Of a DNA stretch of 64,000 bases, positions 42,895 through 53,059 are shown one piece after another. The translations under genes and the position numbers were made by a program. The first letter of the stretch is position 1; every line of letters begins with the position of its first letter. The stretch covers positions 2,551,217 through 2,615,216 of the forward strand of contig NZ_KI421513.1 in the NCBI RefSeq assembly GCF_000473325.1, written 5' to 3'. The notes below the pieces were generated by a model. The model was not told where the DNA came from. It ran no database searches and worked only from the letters and a program-made list of their open reading frames with translations. This DNA comes from Leisingera caerulea DSM 24564. Its GTDB lineage: Bacteria; Pseudomonadota; Alphaproteobacteria; Rhodobacterales; Rhodobacteraceae.

Positions 42895-44675
42895 TTCGCA
42901 CACCGCTCCGCCCGCTGGCCCGTGTCCTTCATGCCCGCGCAACCGGCGCTAACCCGGACGCGATCGAACGCGAAAACCTCAGCCTGCGCCACCAGGAAAT
43001 GCAGGTGCAGGCCCGCCAGCGCGCCGAGGGGCGGCTTTTGGTGCTGGGCCTGTTCTTTGTTTGCGCCTTCGGGGCGATCATTGCCCGCATGGCGATGACC
43101 GCGGTGTCAGAACCGGCAGAACCCGTGGCCAGCGTGCCGGGCAGCGCCATCGCCATGCAGCGCGCCGATATCGTCGACCGCGACGGGCGCCTGCTGGCCA
43201 CCAATTTCGAAACCCACTCTCTATATGCTCAGCCGCCGCAGATGATCGACCCTGTTGGTGCTGCGGAAAAGCTGGTGGAAATTTTCCCCGACCTGGACCG
43301 CGAACGGCTGATCAAGGACTTCACCGGCAAGCGCAAGTTCCTGTGGGTAAAGAAGAAAATCAGCCCCGAGCAGCTCCAGGCGGTGCATGATATCGGCGAT
43401 CCGGGCCTGATGTTCGGCCCGCGCGAAATGCGCCTCTATCCGAACGGCAGCCTGGCCGCGCATGTGCTGGGCGGTGCGGGTTTCGGCAAGGAAGGCGTGA
43501 ACGCAGCTGAGGTGATCGGCGTCGCCGGTGTCGAGCGCCAGTTCGACGATTACCTGCGCGACCCGGCCAATGCGGGCAAGCCGCTGCAGCTGTCCCTCGA
43601 CCTCACCGTGCAGGCGGCCGCTGAGCAGGTTCTGCATGGCGGCATGAAATTGATGAACGCCAAGGGCGCCACCTCGATCCTGATGGATGCGCATACGGGC
43701 GAGGTGATCTCGGTCGTCTCTTTCCCGGACTTCGACCCCAACGACCGTCCGCGCCCGCCGGCCTCCGGCTTTGACCCCTCCGTCAGCCCGCTGTTCAACC
43801 GCGCGGTGCAGGGGGTGTATGAGCTTGGCTCCACCTTCAAGATCTTCACCGCCGCGCAGGCGATGGATCTGGGGCTGGTCGGCGCCGACACCGTGATCGA
43901 CACCCGCGGGCCGCTGCGCTGGGGCCGTTTTGCGATCCGCGATTTCCGCAACTACGGCAACGAGATGTCGGTGACCAAGATCATCGTCAAATCCTCCAAC
44001 ATCGGCACTGCGCGGCTGGCGCAGCAGATCGGGGTGGAGCGGCAGAAAAGCTTCCTCGACACGCTGGGCATGCTGGAGCCGACGCCGTTTGAAATCTCCG
44101 AGGCCAAGGGCGGCAAGCCGCTGCTGCCCGGCAACTGGTCGGAACTGTCGGCGATGACAATCTCTTACGGTCACGGCATTTCCACCACGCCGATGCATCT
44201 GGCCGCGGGCTATGCCGCGGTGGCCAATGGCGGCCGTTACGTGGCGCCGACGATTCTGAAACGGAACGGCCCGCAGCTGGGCGAACGGGTGATGAGCGAG
44301 GCCTCAGCCGCCGCCGCACGCAAAATGCTGCGCAAGGTGGTGAGCGAAGGCACCGCCTCCTTTGCCGAGGTCGACGGCTATCAGGTCGGCGGCAAGACCG
44401 GCACCGCGGACAAGCCCAAGCCGCAGGGCGGCTATTACGAGGACAAGGTGATTGCCACTTTTGCCTCTATTTTCCCGGCACATGACCCGAAATACGTGCT
44501 GATCGTGACGCTTGACGAACCCTCCATCATCGCTCACGGCGAGGAACGCCGCACCGCAGGCTGGACCGCCACCCCGGTGGCGGCTGAGATGATCGGCCGG
44601 GTCGCGCCGCTGTTGGGGCTGCGTCCGCAAGTTGAACCCGCAGAGGTGACTGGTATAACCCTCACCTCGAACTAA
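42891..44675 (+). CDS. ftsI: Peptidoglycan transpeptidase FtsI (PBP3)
   Basis: Septal class B penicillin-binding protein of 594 residues. A single membrane helix (LLVLGLFFVCAFGAIIARMAM) is followed by the dimerisation domain starting RADIVDRDGRLLATN, and the transpeptidase domain with the catalytic S314 and K317 in GSTFK, the SSN triad motif and KTGTAD. It crosslinks new septal murein together with FtsW. Length is normal. Confidence 0.97.
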   Translation: MIRTPLRPLARVLHARATGANPDAIERENLSLRHQEMQVQARQRAEGRLLVLGLFFVCAFGAIIARMAMTAVSEPAEPVASVPGSAIAMQRADIVDRDGRLLATNFETHSLYAQPPQMIDPVGAAEKLVEIFPDLDRERLIKDFTGKRKFLWVKKKISPEQLQAVHDIGDPGLMFGPREMRLYPNGSLAAHVLGGAGFGKEGVNAAEVIGVAGVERQFDDYLRDPANAGKPLQLSLDLTVQAAAEQVLHGGMKLMNAKGATSILMDAHTGEVISVVSFPDFDPNDRPRPPASGFDPSVSPLFNRAVQGVYELGSTFKIFTAAQAMDLGLVGADTVIDTRGPLRWGRFAIRDFRNYGNEMSVTKIIVKSSNIGTARLAQQIGVERQKSFLDTLGMLEPTPFEISEAKGGKPLLPGNWSELSAMTISYGHGISTTPMHLAAGYAAVANGGRYVAPTILKRNGPQLGERVMSEASAAAARKMLRKVVSEGTASFAEVDGYQVGGKTGTADKPKPQGGYYEDKVIATFASIFPAHDPKYVLIVTLDEPSIIAHGEERRTAGWTATPVAAEMIGRVAPLLGLRPQVEPAEVTGITLTSN

Positions 44676-44692
44676 TCCAGGTGAGGGCCGCC

Positions 44693-46180
44693 ATGAGCAG
44701 CAGCAGACCAGACCAGCCCCTGAGCCAATTGGGGCTCACTGCCCGCGGCGGCGCCGACCCGCAGATCCGCGGACTGGCGGTGGACAGCCGCGACGTGCGC
44801 GAGGGGTTCCTGTTCGCGGCCCTTCCCGGCAGCCAGGTGCACGGGGCCAAATTCATCCCCGCCGCGCTGGAGCAGGGCGCCTCCGCCATTCTGACCGATG
44901 CCGCAGGGGCCGGCATCGCCGCCAAGGTGCTGGACGAAAGCCACGCGGCTTTGGTGGTGGTTGAGGACCCGCGCCAGACGCTGGCCTATGCCGCCGCCCT
45001 GTGGTTCGGCGGCCAGCCGCAGACCGTGGTGGCGGTGACCGGCACCAACGGCAAGACGTCCGTGGCGACCTTCGTGCGCCAGATCTGGATGGAGCTGGGC
45101 CATCAGGCCGTCAACATGGGCACCACCGGCATCGAAGGCGCCTGGAGCTATCCGCTGGCCCATACCACGCCGGAACCCATCACCCTGCACCGTGCCCTGG
45201 CAGAGGCCGCGGCGGCGGGTGTCACCCATGCGGCGATGGAGGCGTCCTCCCACGGGCTTGACCAGCGCCGTCTGGACGGGGTGCAGCTGGCCGCCGCAGG
45301 CTTCACCAATTTCACCCAGGACCATCTGGATTATCACGAGACGTTTGAGGCCTATTTCGCCGCCAAGGCGGGCCTGTTCCGCCGGGTGCTGCCGGAGGAG
45401 GGCGTCGCCGTCATCAACATGAACGATCCCCGCGGTGCTGAGATGCGCGCCGTCGCCGCCGCCCGCGGGCAGGAGGTGATCAGCGTGGGCCGGGGGCTGG
45501 GCGACCTCAGCCTCTTGGGCTTGCGCTATGACGGCACCGGCCAGGACATGCGCTTTGCTTGGCATGACAGGCCGTATCAGGTGCGGCTGAACCTGATTGG
45601 CGGCTTCCAGGCGGAAAACGTGCTCTTGGCCTGCGGGCTGGTGATTGCCGGCGGCGAAGACCCGGAGCGGGTGTTTGAGACCCTGCCGCATCTGACCACC
45701 GTGCGCGGCCGGATGCAGCTGGCGGCGGAGCGGGACAATGGCTCAGCCGTGTTTGTCGACTACGCCCATACCCCGGATGCTGTCGGCAGCGCCATCAAGG
45801 CGCTGCGCCCGCATGTGCTGGGACGGCTGATTGCCATCGTCGGCGCGGGCGGCGACCGCGACACCACCAAGCGGCCCCTGATGGGGCAGGCAGCGCACCA
45901 GAACGCCGATGTGGTGATCGTGACCGACGACAACCCCCGCAGCGAGGACCCGGCCATCATCCGCGCCGCCGTGAAGGGCGGCGCGCCGGACTGTATCGAG
46001 ATCGGCGACCGCGCCGAGGCGATCCTGCGCGGCGCCGACATGCTGGGGCCGGGCGATGCGCTGATCATCTGCGGCAAGGGGCATGAGACCGGCCAGACCG
46101 TGGGCGACACCGTGCTGCCGTTTGACGATGTGGAACAGGCCAGTATTGCCGTGTCCGCGCTTGACGGGAGGATCGCATGA
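44693..46180 (+). CDS. murE: UDP-MurNAc-tripeptide synthetase
   Basis: Adds meso-diaminopimelate to UDP-MurNAc-L-Ala-D-Glu. 495 residues from the ATG at 44693, which has AGGTGAGG upstream; a GTG 12 bp earlier is less likely. P-loop TGTNGKTS, then TTGIEG, MEASSHGLDQRR, and the DDNPRSED motif that marks the DAP-adding rather than lysine-adding enzyme. Overlaps murF by 4 bp. Confidence 0.96.
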   Translation: MSSSRPDQPLSQLGLTARGGADPQIRGLAVDSRDVREGFLFAALPGSQVHGAKFIPAALEQGASAILTDAAGAGIAAKVLDESHAALVVVEDPRQTLAYAAALWFGGQPQTVVAVTGTNGKTSVATFVRQIWMELGHQAVNMGTTGIEGAWSYPLAHTTPEPITLHRALAEAAAAGVTHAAMEASSHGLDQRRLDGVQLAAAGFTNFTQDHLDYHETFEAYFAAKAGLFRRVLPEEGVAVINMNDPRGAEMRAVAAARGQEVISVGRGLGDLSLLGLRYDGTGQDMRFAWHDRPYQVRLNLIGGFQAENVLLACGLVIAGGEDPERVFETLPHLTTVRGRMQLAAERDNGSAVFVDYAHTPDAVGSAIKALRPHVLGRLIAIVGAGGDRDTTKRPLMGQAAHQNADVVIVTDDNPRSEDPAIIRAAVKGGAPDCIEIGDRAEAILRGADMLGPGDALIICGKGHETGQTVGDTVLPFDDVEQASIAVSALDGRIA

Positions 46181-47577
46181 CGCTTTGGACCGCAGAAGAG
46201 GCCGCCGCCGCCACTGGCGGGCAGGCGCAGGGCGATTGGGCTGTCTCCGGCCTGTCGATCGACACCCGCACCATTGAGGCAGGCGACATGTTCGTGGCCC
46301 TGAAGGCCGCCCGCGACGGCCATGACTTCGTGGCGCAGGCGCTGGAAAAGGGCGCGGCTGCGGCGCTGGTGTCCCGCATTCCCGACGGGCTGCCGGAAGA
46401 CGCGCCGCTGCTGATCGTGGACGACGTGCAGGCCGGGCTGGAGGCCTTGGGCAAGGCGTCGCGCGCGCGGACGCAGGCCAAGGTCGTCGCCGTCACCGGC
46501 TCGGTCGGCAAGACCTCGACCAAGGAAATGCTGGCGCGGATGCTGTCGGATCAGGGCCGCACCCATGCGGCTGTCGCCAGCTATAACAACCATTGGGGCG
46601 TGCCGCTGACGCTGGCGCGGATGCCGCGCGATACCGAGTTTGCGGTGATCGAGATCGGCATGAACCACCCCGGCGAGATCGCGCCATTGGCAAAACAGGC
46701 CCGCCCGCATGTGGCAATGGTGACCACCGTGGCTGCGGTGCATCTGGAAGCCTTTGAAAACGTCGAAGGCATCGCCCGCGAGAAGGCCGCGATCATGGAG
46801 GGGCTGGAGCCCGGCGGCGTTGCGGTGCTGAACGCTGATATCGCTGAAGCGCATGTGCTGCGGGATGTGGCCACGGAGCTGGGCGTCTCTGCCTGCTGGT
46901 TCGGCGAGAGTGCGGAGGACTGCACCCTGCACTCTGCCGGGATCGACGGCGAGGAGACCGTCGCCCGCGCCACCGCCAATGGCCGTGAGGTTGAGCTGCA
47001 CATTCAATCGCTTGGCGCGCATTTCGCAATGAACGCGCTTGGCGCGCTGGCCTGTGCCGAGGCGCTGGGTGCCGACCCGGTGAAAGCCGTGGAAAGCCTT
47101 GCCCTGTGGTCGCCGGTCAAGGGCCGCGGCGTGCGGGAGGCAATCCGGCTGGACAGCGGCGCCGTCACCCTGCTGGACGACAGCTACAACGCCAACCCGA
47201 CCTCGATGGCGGCGGCGCTGGCGGTGCTGGCAGCCACTCCGGGCGAGGGCCGCAGGATCGCCTATGTGGGCGACATGAAGGAACTGGGCCCGCAGGAGAT
47301 GGACCTGCACGCCGGGCTGGCGGAGCTGGAGGCGGTGCAGGGCATCGACCGGATCCATTGCATCGGCCCGTTGATGCAGGCGCTGCACAAAGCGCTGCCA
47401 GAGGGCAAGCGCGGCGGCTGGTACCCAACCAGCGCGGAAGCGCTGCCCGGTCTGGCAAGCGAAATCCAAGGCGGCGATATCGTGCTGGCAAAGGGTTCTT
47501 TGAGCATGGCGCTGGCCAAGATCGTTGACGGCATCCGCGAAATGGGTCAATCCGGCCCCAACTCAGAAAACGCGTAA
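46177..47577 (+). CDS. murF: UDP-MurNAc-tripeptide:D-Ala-D-Ala ligase
   Basis: Last cytoplasmic amino acid ligation of murein precursor synthesis, using D-Ala-D-Ala from Ddl encoded at 60.2 kb. 466 residues with [16 protein letters not shown] near the N-terminus, P-loop [25 protein letters not shown] and [15 protein letters not shown]. mraY follows 22 bp later. Confidence 0.96.
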   Translation: MTLWTAEEAAAATGGQAQGDWAVSGLSIDTRTIEAGDMFVALKAARDGHDFVAQALEKGAAAALVSRIPDGLPEDAPLLIVDDVQAGLEALGKASRARTQAKVVAVTGSVGKTSTKEMLARMLSDQGRTHAAVASYNNHWGVPLTLARMPRDTEFAVIEIGMNHPGEIAPLAKQARPHVAMVTTVAAVHLEAFENVEGIAREKAAIMEGLEPGGVAVLNADIAEAHVLRDVATELGVSACWFGESAEDCTLHSAGIDGEETVARATANGREVELHIQSLGAHFAMNALGALACAEALGADPVKAVESLALWSPVKGRGVREAIRLDSGAVTLLDDSYNANPTSMAAALAVLAATPGEGRRIAYVGDMKELGPQEMDLHAGLAELEAVQGIDRIHCIGPLMQALHKALPEGKRGGWYPTSAEALPGLASEIQGGDIVLAKGSLSMALAKIVDGIREMGQSGPNSENA

Positions 47578-47599
47578 GAAGAACGAGGGAAGGGCCAGG

Positions 47600-48682
47600 A
47601 TGCTCTATTGGCTGACCGCTTTGTCGGACGGGGGGGATTTCTACAACCTGTTCCGCTATATCACATTCCGCGCAGGCGGCGCCTTTTTGACCGCGCTGGT
47701 CTTTGGCTTCCTGTTCGGCAAGCCGCTGATCAACGTGCTGCGCAAGCGGCAGGGCAAGGGCCAGCCGATCCGCGACGACGGGCCGGAGGGGCATTTCACC
47801 AAAGCGGGCACCCCGACCATGGGGGGCTTGCTGATCGTCGGTGCGCTGCTGACCGCGACGCTGATGTGGGCGCGCTGGGACAACCCCTTTGTCTGGCTGG
47901 TTCTGTTTGTGACCATGGCCTACGGCCTCATCGGCTTTGCCGACGATTACGCCAAGGTCTCAAAGCAAAACACCAAGGGCGTGCCGGGCAAGGTGCGGCT
48001 GCTCTTGGGGGTGCTGATCGCGGTGACCGCGTCGCTGTGGGCTGCGGCCTATCACCCGGAGCCGCTGCAGCACCAGCTGGCGCTGCCGGTGTTCAAGGAC
48101 ACGCTGATCAATCTCGGGATCTTCTATGTGCCGTTTTCGATTTGCGTCATCGTCGGCGCGGCCAATGCGGTGAACCTGACCGATGGCCTTGACGGGCTGG
48201 CGATCATGCCGTCGATGATTGCGGCCGGAACGCTGGGCGTGATTGCCTATGCGGTGGGGCGGGTCGATTTCACCGAATACCTGGACGTGCATTACGTGCC
48301 CGGCACCGGCGAGATCCTGATCTTTACCGCGGCGCTGTTTGGCGCGGGCCTCGGCTTCCTGTGGTACAACGCGCCGCCTGCGGCGGTGTTCATGGGCGAC
48401 ACCGGATCGCTGGCCCTGGGCGGTGCCCTGGGCGCGATTGCGGTGGCCACCAAGCACGAGCTGGTGCTGGCCATTGTCGGCGGACTGTTCGTGGTCGAGG
48501 CGCTGTCGGTGATCATTCAGGTCCTCTACTTCAAGCGCACCGGACGGCGGGTGTTCCTGATGGCGCCGATCCATCACCACTACGAAAAGAAGGGCTGGGC
48601 GGAGCCGACCATCGTGATCCGTTTCTGGATCATCTCGCTGATCCTGGCGATGATCGGGCTGGCAACGCTGAAGGTGCGGTAA
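47600..48682 (+). CDS. mraY: Phospho-N-acetylmuramoyl-pentapeptide transferase
   Basis: Ten-helix membrane enzyme that loads UDP-MurNAc-pentapeptide on undecaprenyl phosphate to give lipid I. 360 residues from the ATG at 47600. Family motifs [49 protein letters not shown] and [11 protein letters not shown] are present. The reading frame ends normally with IGLATLKVR, but a degenerate copy of this 3' end is found 526 bp further on, behind an inserted gene. Its TAA overlaps the ATG of that gene. Confidence 0.96.
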   Translation: MLYWLTALSDGGDFYNLFRYITFRAGGAFLTALVFGFLFGKPLINVLRKRQGKGQPIRDDGPEGHFTKAGTPTMGGLLIVGALLTATLMWARWDNPFVWLVLFVTMAYGLIGFADDYAKVSKQNTKGVPGKVRLLLGVLIAVTASLWAAAYHPEPLQHQLALPVFKDTLINLGIFYVPFSICVIVGAANAVNLTDGLDGLAIMPSMIAAGTLGVIAYAVGRVDFTEYLDVHYVPGTGEILIFTAALFGAGLGFLWYNAPPAAVFMGDTGSLALGGALGAIAVATKHELVLAIVGGLFVVEALSVIIQVLYFKRTGRRVFLMAPIHHHYEKKGWAEPTIVIRFWIISLILAMIGLATLKVR

Positions 48683-49140
48683 TGTTCCACTTTATGCGCA
48701 AGAACAGTGAATGGATCGCCAATTGCTTCCAATCTGCGGGTGCTGCGATCATTTTGTTTCATGTTTTGTTGAAATTGTCACATGCCCTTGGAAGTGCAAA
48801 CGCCTCGCTGCCGCTTATTCTAATTAGTTATCTCGCTTTAGCGATCTGCTTCAGTGTCCCAGCTTATGCGTTGCTGGCAAATGCAGCAATTGTGATGTTT
48901 CGAGGCTTAGGCGTGCTGAGACCGGATCAGGGGTTCGAAGAAATCGCGAGGTGGGGCAAGAGTAAGCAGGCCTTCCATTGTATGGTGTTTTTTGGAGCGT
49001 TATTGGTTTTTGTCCCACTGATCTTGCCAGATGCACTTGACGGAAGGGGAGTTGTTTTCTGGACCCTCACAGGTCTTTCTTTGGTGTTGCCTTTTATCTA
49101 CTGTGTTTTTCTCTGGTATTGCTGGAGAGCAAGGCAATAG
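48682..49140 (+). CDS. AT-rich inserted membrane protein, unknown
   Basis: 152-residue protein with about four hydrophobic helices (CFQSAGAAIILFHVLLKLSHAL; LPLILISYLALAICFSVPAYALL; FHCMVFFGALLVFVPLIL; VVFWTLTGLSLVLPFIYCVFLWY). No family recognised. Its codon use is visibly AT-richer than that of the dcw genes around it (TTA, ATT, AGT are common). It overlaps the mraY stop (TAATG), so it is probably translated with mraY. It is not part of the standard dcw set and is flanked by duplicated mraY 3'-end sequence, so recent acquisition is likely. Confidence 0.75.
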   Translation: MFHFMRKNSEWIANCFQSAGAAIILFHVLLKLSHALGSANASLPLILISYLALAICFSVPAYALLANAAIVMFRGLGVLRPDQGFEEIARWGKSKQAFHCMVFFGALLVFVPLILPDALDGRGVVFWTLTGLSLVLPFIYCVFLWYCWRARQ

Positions 49141-49172
49141 GTTCAGTAAATGCTCTGGAGGGCGCCGCGGTC

Positions 49173-49208
49173 GCGATGAAGGGCCTGGCGACGCTGAAGG
49201 CGCCTTGA
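49173..49208 (+). repeat. Degenerate copy of the mraY 3' end
   Basis: These 36 bp match the last 36 bp of mraY (48647-48682) at 28 positions. They would encode AMKGLATLKAP then stop, against [11 protein letters not shown] of mraY. The two copies bracket the inserted membrane gene as a direct repeat. Confidence 0.7.
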
Positions 49209-49274
49209 GCCACACCGGTTTTGTCCGCCGCGCCGGACGTTCCGGCGGGGCGGTTTGAACACTCTGATCTGTGG

Positions 49275-49313
49275 AACCGCTCGGGGCTGCCGCTTCGGGC
49301 GGTTTGTCTTTTT
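49275..49313 (+). terminator. Terminator behind the first dcw segment
   Basis: AACCGCTCG (49275-49283) pairs with CGGGCGGTT (49296-49304), one T-G pair, followed by TGTCTTTTT. It separates mraZ-mraY and the inserted gene from the rest of the cluster. The remainder of the 401-bp gap 49141-49541 has no gene; 49314-49541 is GC-rich and shows nothing else clear. Confidence 0.7.
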
Positions 49314-49541
49314 AGAAGAAGGCGGCGCCGCCAAAGGGGCGGAGCATCGGATGGCCCTTGCCACGGGGCCATGTCCGTCTATCGGCCTGTGCGGACCCGC
49401 CCTGCACCCAATGAGGAGGTGGTCTGAGGGGGCCGGTCTCCTGGTCTTCTCGTTGCAACGCATTGAAACTAGCGCGGGCGGGTGAAGATCGCGTGAGGGC
49501 AGCGTGCGGCGGTTGCGCAACACGCGGGCGGCGCGCGGATG

Positions 49542-50456
49542 TCAGAACACCGACCAATCCATTTCGCGGGCCAGCCGCTCCATCGCTTCGGTGCCCAGCT
49601 TGGAATTGCCGTTATGGTCCAGCCCGGGCGACCATACCGCAACGCTGGCCTTGCCCGGCACGATCGCCAGAATACCGCCGCCGACACCGCTTTTGGCGGG
49701 CAGGCCGACGCGGTAGGCAAACTCGCCCGATCCGTCGTAATGGCCGCAGGTCAGCATCAGGGCGTTCAGCCGCCGGACCCGGCCCTGCGACACCATGCTG
49801 GGGCCCTTGTCGGCACCGATCAGGAACCGTCCGGCCTTGGCCAGCTGCACCGTCGTCATTTCGGTGGCGCATTGGTGGAAATAGGTGCCCAGCGTTTTCT
49901 CCGGCGTGTTCTTGAGGTTGCCGAAGGCCGCCAGGAAGTTGGCATGGGCAAAGTTGCGGTGGCCGTGGCGGGTCTCCGAGCTGGCCACGTTCTTGTTGAT
50001 ATGGATGTCCTCGTCGCCGGCGGCGGCGCGGATGAAGCCGAGGATTTCCGCCAGCGCTTCCCGGGGCTCGCGGCCCGCCAGCAGCTCATCCGTGGTGACG
50101 ATAGCGCCTGCGTTGACGAAGGGGTTGCGGGGGCGGCCGCGCTCATGCTCCAGCTGGACGATGGAATTGAAGGCGGTGCCCGAAGGCTCGCGCCCGACCC
50201 GGCTCCAGAGCTGGTCGCCTGCGCGGCCGAGTGCAATGGCGAGGGTGAACACCTTGGTGATGCTTTGCGCCGAAAACCGGGTCTGCGCATCGCCCGCGTG
50301 AAACAGCCTGCCATCGGCGGTGGCGACCGCGATGGCGAACTGGTCCGGGTCGACCTGCCCGAGTTCGGGAATATAGCTGGCGACCACGCCGCGGTCGGTG
50401 CGGCTGCGCATCTCTGCGCTGATCCGGTCGAGCAGGCTTTGCATATCCGGTGCCAC
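49542..50456 (-). CDS. glsA: Glutaminase
   Basis: Serine-dependent beta-lactamase-fold enzyme that hydrolyses glutamine to glutamate and ammonia. 304 residues from a GTG at 50456 with AGGAGG upstream. S65-x-x-K68 in [10 protein letters not shown] is the catalytic pair. [30 protein letters not shown] and [14 protein letters not shown] are GlsA signatures. It lies antisense in the middle of the dcw cluster, between mraY and murD, and is not part of murein synthesis. Confidence 0.95.
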   Translation of the reverse strand: MAPDMQSLLDRISAEMRSRTDRGVVASYIPELGQVDPDQFAIAVATADGRLFHAGDAQTRFSAQSITKVFTLAIALGRAGDQLWSRVGREPSGTAFNSIVQLEHERGRPRNPFVNAGAIVTTDELLAGREPREALAEILGFIRAAAGDEDIHINKNVASSETRHGHRNFAHANFLAAFGNLKNTPEKTLGTYFHQCATEMTTVQLAKAGRFLIGADKGPSMVSQGRVRRLNALMLTCGHYDGSGEFAYRVGLPAKSGVGGGILAIVPGKASVAVWSPGLDHNGNSKLGTEAMERLAREMDWSVF

Positions 50457-50598
50457 GCGCCGCGTCCTCCTGTTGCCTCGCGGCGAACTTCGGGCATGGG
50501 CCGGGGCTTGTCAATCTGACGGCGCTGGCTGAGGGCACTGGCAAAGCCTGAAGGGATCGGGTAGCGGTTTCGGCACAGATTTCGAGGGAGTACAGGCG

Positions 50599-51996
50599 AT
50601 GATCCCGGTCAAAGGATATGAGGGCGCGAAACTGGCGGTTCTGGGGCTGGGGCGGTCCGGCCTGGCCACCGCCCGCGCGGTGCGGGCAGGCGGCGCGGAG
50701 GCGCTGTGCTGGGATGACAACCCGGCAGCGCGGGAGTCGGCTGAGGCCGAAGGGTTCACCTGCCGCGACCTGCACAAGGGCGGCGCCTTTGACGATGTGG
50801 TGGCGCTGATCACCTCGCCCGGCATTCCGCATCTGTATCCGAAACCCAATCCGGTGATCCGCGCCGCGATGGAGGCCGGGGTGCCGGTGGACAATGATAT
50901 CGGCTTGTTCTTCCGTTCCTTTGCCGACGCTGAGTGGCAGATGCACGACCAGCCGCCCCGGGTGGTTGCGGTCACGGGATCGAACGGCAAATCGACCACG
51001 GTGGCGCTCTTGCATCACATCCTGCAGGAGGCGGGCCGCGAGAGCCAGCTGGCGGGCAACATCGGCCGCGGTGTGCTGGACATCGACCCGCCGGGCGAGG
51101 GCGGCGTGGTGGTCTTGGAGCTGTCGAGCTATCAGACGGAGCTTGCCCGCGCGCTGACCCCGGATGTGGCGGTGTTCACCAACCTGTCGCCCGACCATCT
51201 GGACCGGCACGGCGGCATGGGCGGCTATTTCGCCGCCAAGCGCCGCCTGTTCGCCGAGGGCGGCCCGGACCGTGCAGTCATCGGCATCGACGAGGACGAG
51301 GGGCTGTTCCTGGCGGGCCAGCTGTCCGAGGGCGCCAGCGACGACCGTGTGATCCGCATTTCCGCGACGCATAAGCTGACCGGGCCGGGCTGGCAGGTCT
51401 TTGCAAAGAAGGGCTTCTTGAGCGAGTACCGCAAGGGGCGGCAGGCGGCCTCCATCGACCTGCGCGGGATGATGGGGCTGCCGGGGGCGCACAACCACCA
51501 GAACGCCTGCGCAGCCTATGCGGCGGCGCGCACCCTGGGGCTGGCGCCGCGGCTGATCGGCGATGCGATGGCCACCTTCCCCGGCCTGCCGCACCGCAGC
51601 CAGACCATCGCTGAGGCAGGCGGCGTGCGCTATGTGAATGACAGCAAGGCGACCAATGTGGACAGTGCGGTCAAAGCCTTGAGTGCCTTCAAGAACATCC
51701 GCTGGATCTGCGGCGGGCTGGAAAAGGACGGCGGTCTGGACGCCTTGAAAGGGCGGACTGGCAACGTGGTGAAGGCCTATGTGATCGGCCGCGAGGCGGC
51801 GGGTTTTGCCCTGCAGCTGGATGTGGAAGCAGACGTCTGCACCACCATGGCGGCAGCGGTGGAACGGGCGATGGCGGACGCGCAAGACGGCGACACCGTG
51901 CTGCTGGCGCCTGCCGCGGCGAGCTTTGACCAGTACGATAACTTCGAGCAGCGCGGCGAGGATTTTACCGCGGAAGTGAAGACGCGGCTGGGGTGA
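50599..51996 (+). CDS. murD: UDP-MurNAc-L-alanine:D-glutamate ligase
   Basis: Adds D-glutamate to UDP-MurNAc-L-Ala. 465 residues: N-terminal Rossmann domain ([18 protein letters not shown]), P-loop [59 protein letters not shown]. Divergent from glsA, with 142 bp between the starts, so it must have its own promoter. Confidence 0.96.
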   Translation: MIPVKGYEGAKLAVLGLGRSGLATARAVRAGGAEALCWDDNPAARESAEAEGFTCRDLHKGGAFDDVVALITSPGIPHLYPKPNPVIRAAMEAGVPVDNDIGLFFRSFADAEWQMHDQPPRVVAVTGSNGKSTTVALLHHILQEAGRESQLAGNIGRGVLDIDPPGEGGVVVLELSSYQTELARALTPDVAVFTNLSPDHLDRHGGMGGYFAAKRRLFAEGGPDRAVIGIDEDEGLFLAGQLSEGASDDRVIRISATHKLTGPGWQVFAKKGFLSEYRKGRQAASIDLRGMMGLPGAHNHQNACAAYAAARTLGLAPRLIGDAMATFPGLPHRSQTIAEAGGVRYVNDSKATNVDSAVKALSAFKNIRWICGGLEKDGGLDALKGRTGNVVKAYVIGREAAGFALQLDVEADVCTTMAAAVERAMADAQDGDTVLLAPAAASFDQYDNFEQRGEDFTAEVKTRLG

Positions 51997-52249
51997 GGAG
52001 AGCGGGGAAAGGGGCTTCAGGCTCACCTAAGCGGAAAATCCGCGTCGCACCCGCCTTCACGTGTCCTGTGCCTGTCAAAGCTGCCGCGCGCGGCCAAGGG
52101 AAATAGCGGTATCCGCCTGCGGCGGAGCCTCCGCGATTTCCCTTGACCCCGCCCGTCATCCCTGGCCGCCTTTGCCCAAGCGAAGGCGGCTCCGAAGCGG
52201 AAAGCTCCGGAAGGTGCGGTGCCTGGCTGTCCGCGGCAGTGGCTGAGCG
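51997..52249. repeat. murD-MarR gap with long inverted repeat
   Basis: 253 bp between convergent genes. An inverted repeat has arms 52095-52109 (CAAGGGAAATAGCGG) and 52131-52145 (CCGCGATTTCCCTTG), 14 of 15 positions pairing, around a GC-rich loop that itself contains CCGCC/GGCGG. It may act as a bidirectional transcription end or be a small repeated element. No gene seen. Confidence 0.6.
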
Positions 52250-52693
52250 TCAGTCAGCGGCGGGTATTGCTGTCTCCGCTGACAGGATGCTGAAATAGCC
52301 GGGGAGGAGGTCATGCAGCCGCTGGCGGCCTTCTGCGGTGAGAAAGACCTCCTTGGAGCGCCCGTCTGTCCGGCTTGCGGCGAGCTGTATCAGGCTGTCC
52401 TGCTCCAGTGCGTGCAATGTCCTGCTGAGCACCGGCTTGGAGATATCTATCCGCTGCGCGATTTCATTCGGCGTCAGCGACTGGCGCTCCGGTTCCCGGT
52501 CGATCACGATCAGCACCAGGAACCGCAGCTGCGACAGCCCATGAGCGGCGAAATAGCCGTCGAGCCTGCGGATGAGGAGACTGGCGCGCCGCATCATCAC
52601 AAGGGCGCCGGTTATCTGCGCAGGGTCCGCGCCGCAGGGAGCGGCGAAGGCTTCGACCATCTGCTGCGACGGGAGCTCCTTGAGGAAGAACAC
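52250..52693 (-). CDS. MarR-family transcriptional regulator
   Basis: 147 residues with a winged helix-turn-helix: LTPNEIAQRIDISKPVLSRTLHALEQDSLIQLAASRTDGRSKEVFLTAEGRQRL, where the D-R wing motif is typical of MarR. It starts 6 bp after the monooxygenase gene, so both are co-transcribed, and probably represses that operon through the palindrome at 53009-53024. The inducer may be a quinone or phenolic compound by analogy with similar pairs. Confidence 0.9.
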   Translation of the reverse strand: MFFLKELPSQQMVEAFAAPCGADPAQITGALVMMRRASLLIRRLDGYFAAHGLSQLRFLVLIVIDREPERQSLTPNEIAQRIDISKPVLSRTLHALEQDSLIQLAASRTDGRSKEVFLTAEGRQRLHDLLPGYFSILSAETAIPAAD

Positions 52694-52699
52694 TGGCGG

Positions 52700-52993
52700 T
52701 CAGGCCAGCGGCGTCATTTTGTGGATTTCAACCGGTGCCGCCAGCCAGTCCTCGTATTTGGCGAAGATCGGGGTGATGTAGGGGGCGGCGTAGTGTTCTG
52801 CCAGGGCGTCGTCGCTGGCCCATTCCTCGTCCAGGTAGAAACAGCCGCCATCGCGGCCCTCGAGCAGATTGAACTTCAGGCAGCCCGGCTCGGCGCGTGT
52901 CTTGGCGAGAATGCTGAGCAGGCTGTCCCGGACCGCGTCCGCATGGTCCGGCTTTGGCGTGATTTTGGCGATCAGCTGAAAGGGGGCGGTCAT
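52700..52993 (-). CDS. Antibiotic biosynthesis monooxygenase-like (YgiN-type quinol monooxygenase)
   Basis: 97-residue ABM-domain protein: FQLIAKITPKPDHADAVRDSLLSILAKTRAEPGCLKFNLLEGRDGGCFYLDEEWASDDALAEHYAAPYI. Such small dimeric ferredoxin-fold proteins include the quinol monooxygenase YgiN. AAGGAG precedes the ATG. Forms an operon with the MarR gene. Confidence 0.88.
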   Translation of the reverse strand: MTAPFQLIAKITPKPDHADAVRDSLLSILAKTRAEPGCLKFNLLEGRDGGCFYLDEEWASDDALAEHYAAPYITPIFAKYEDWLAAPVEIHKMTPLA

Positions 52994-53008
52994 GGGAAAC
53001 TCCTTTTA

Positions 53009-53024
53009 AGTTATCATGGCAACT
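53009..53024. promoter_or_regulatory. Probable MarR operator
   Basis: AGTTATCATGGCAACT is a 16-bp palindrome with one mismatched pair (AGTT, CATG centre, AACT). It is 16 bp upstream of the monooxygenase start, just before the ribosome site, and lies in an AT-rich patch. Position and form fit autoregulation by the MarR protein of the same operon. Confidence 0.55.
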
Positions 53025-53059
53025 AAATAGCAGGCAGGCACCTTGGTGTAAAGCCGCGC

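Noticed and set aside
44681..44692. GTG at 44681 as murE start
   Set aside because: The ATG at 44693 has an AGGTGAGG site at the right distance, and the GTG would lie inside that site.
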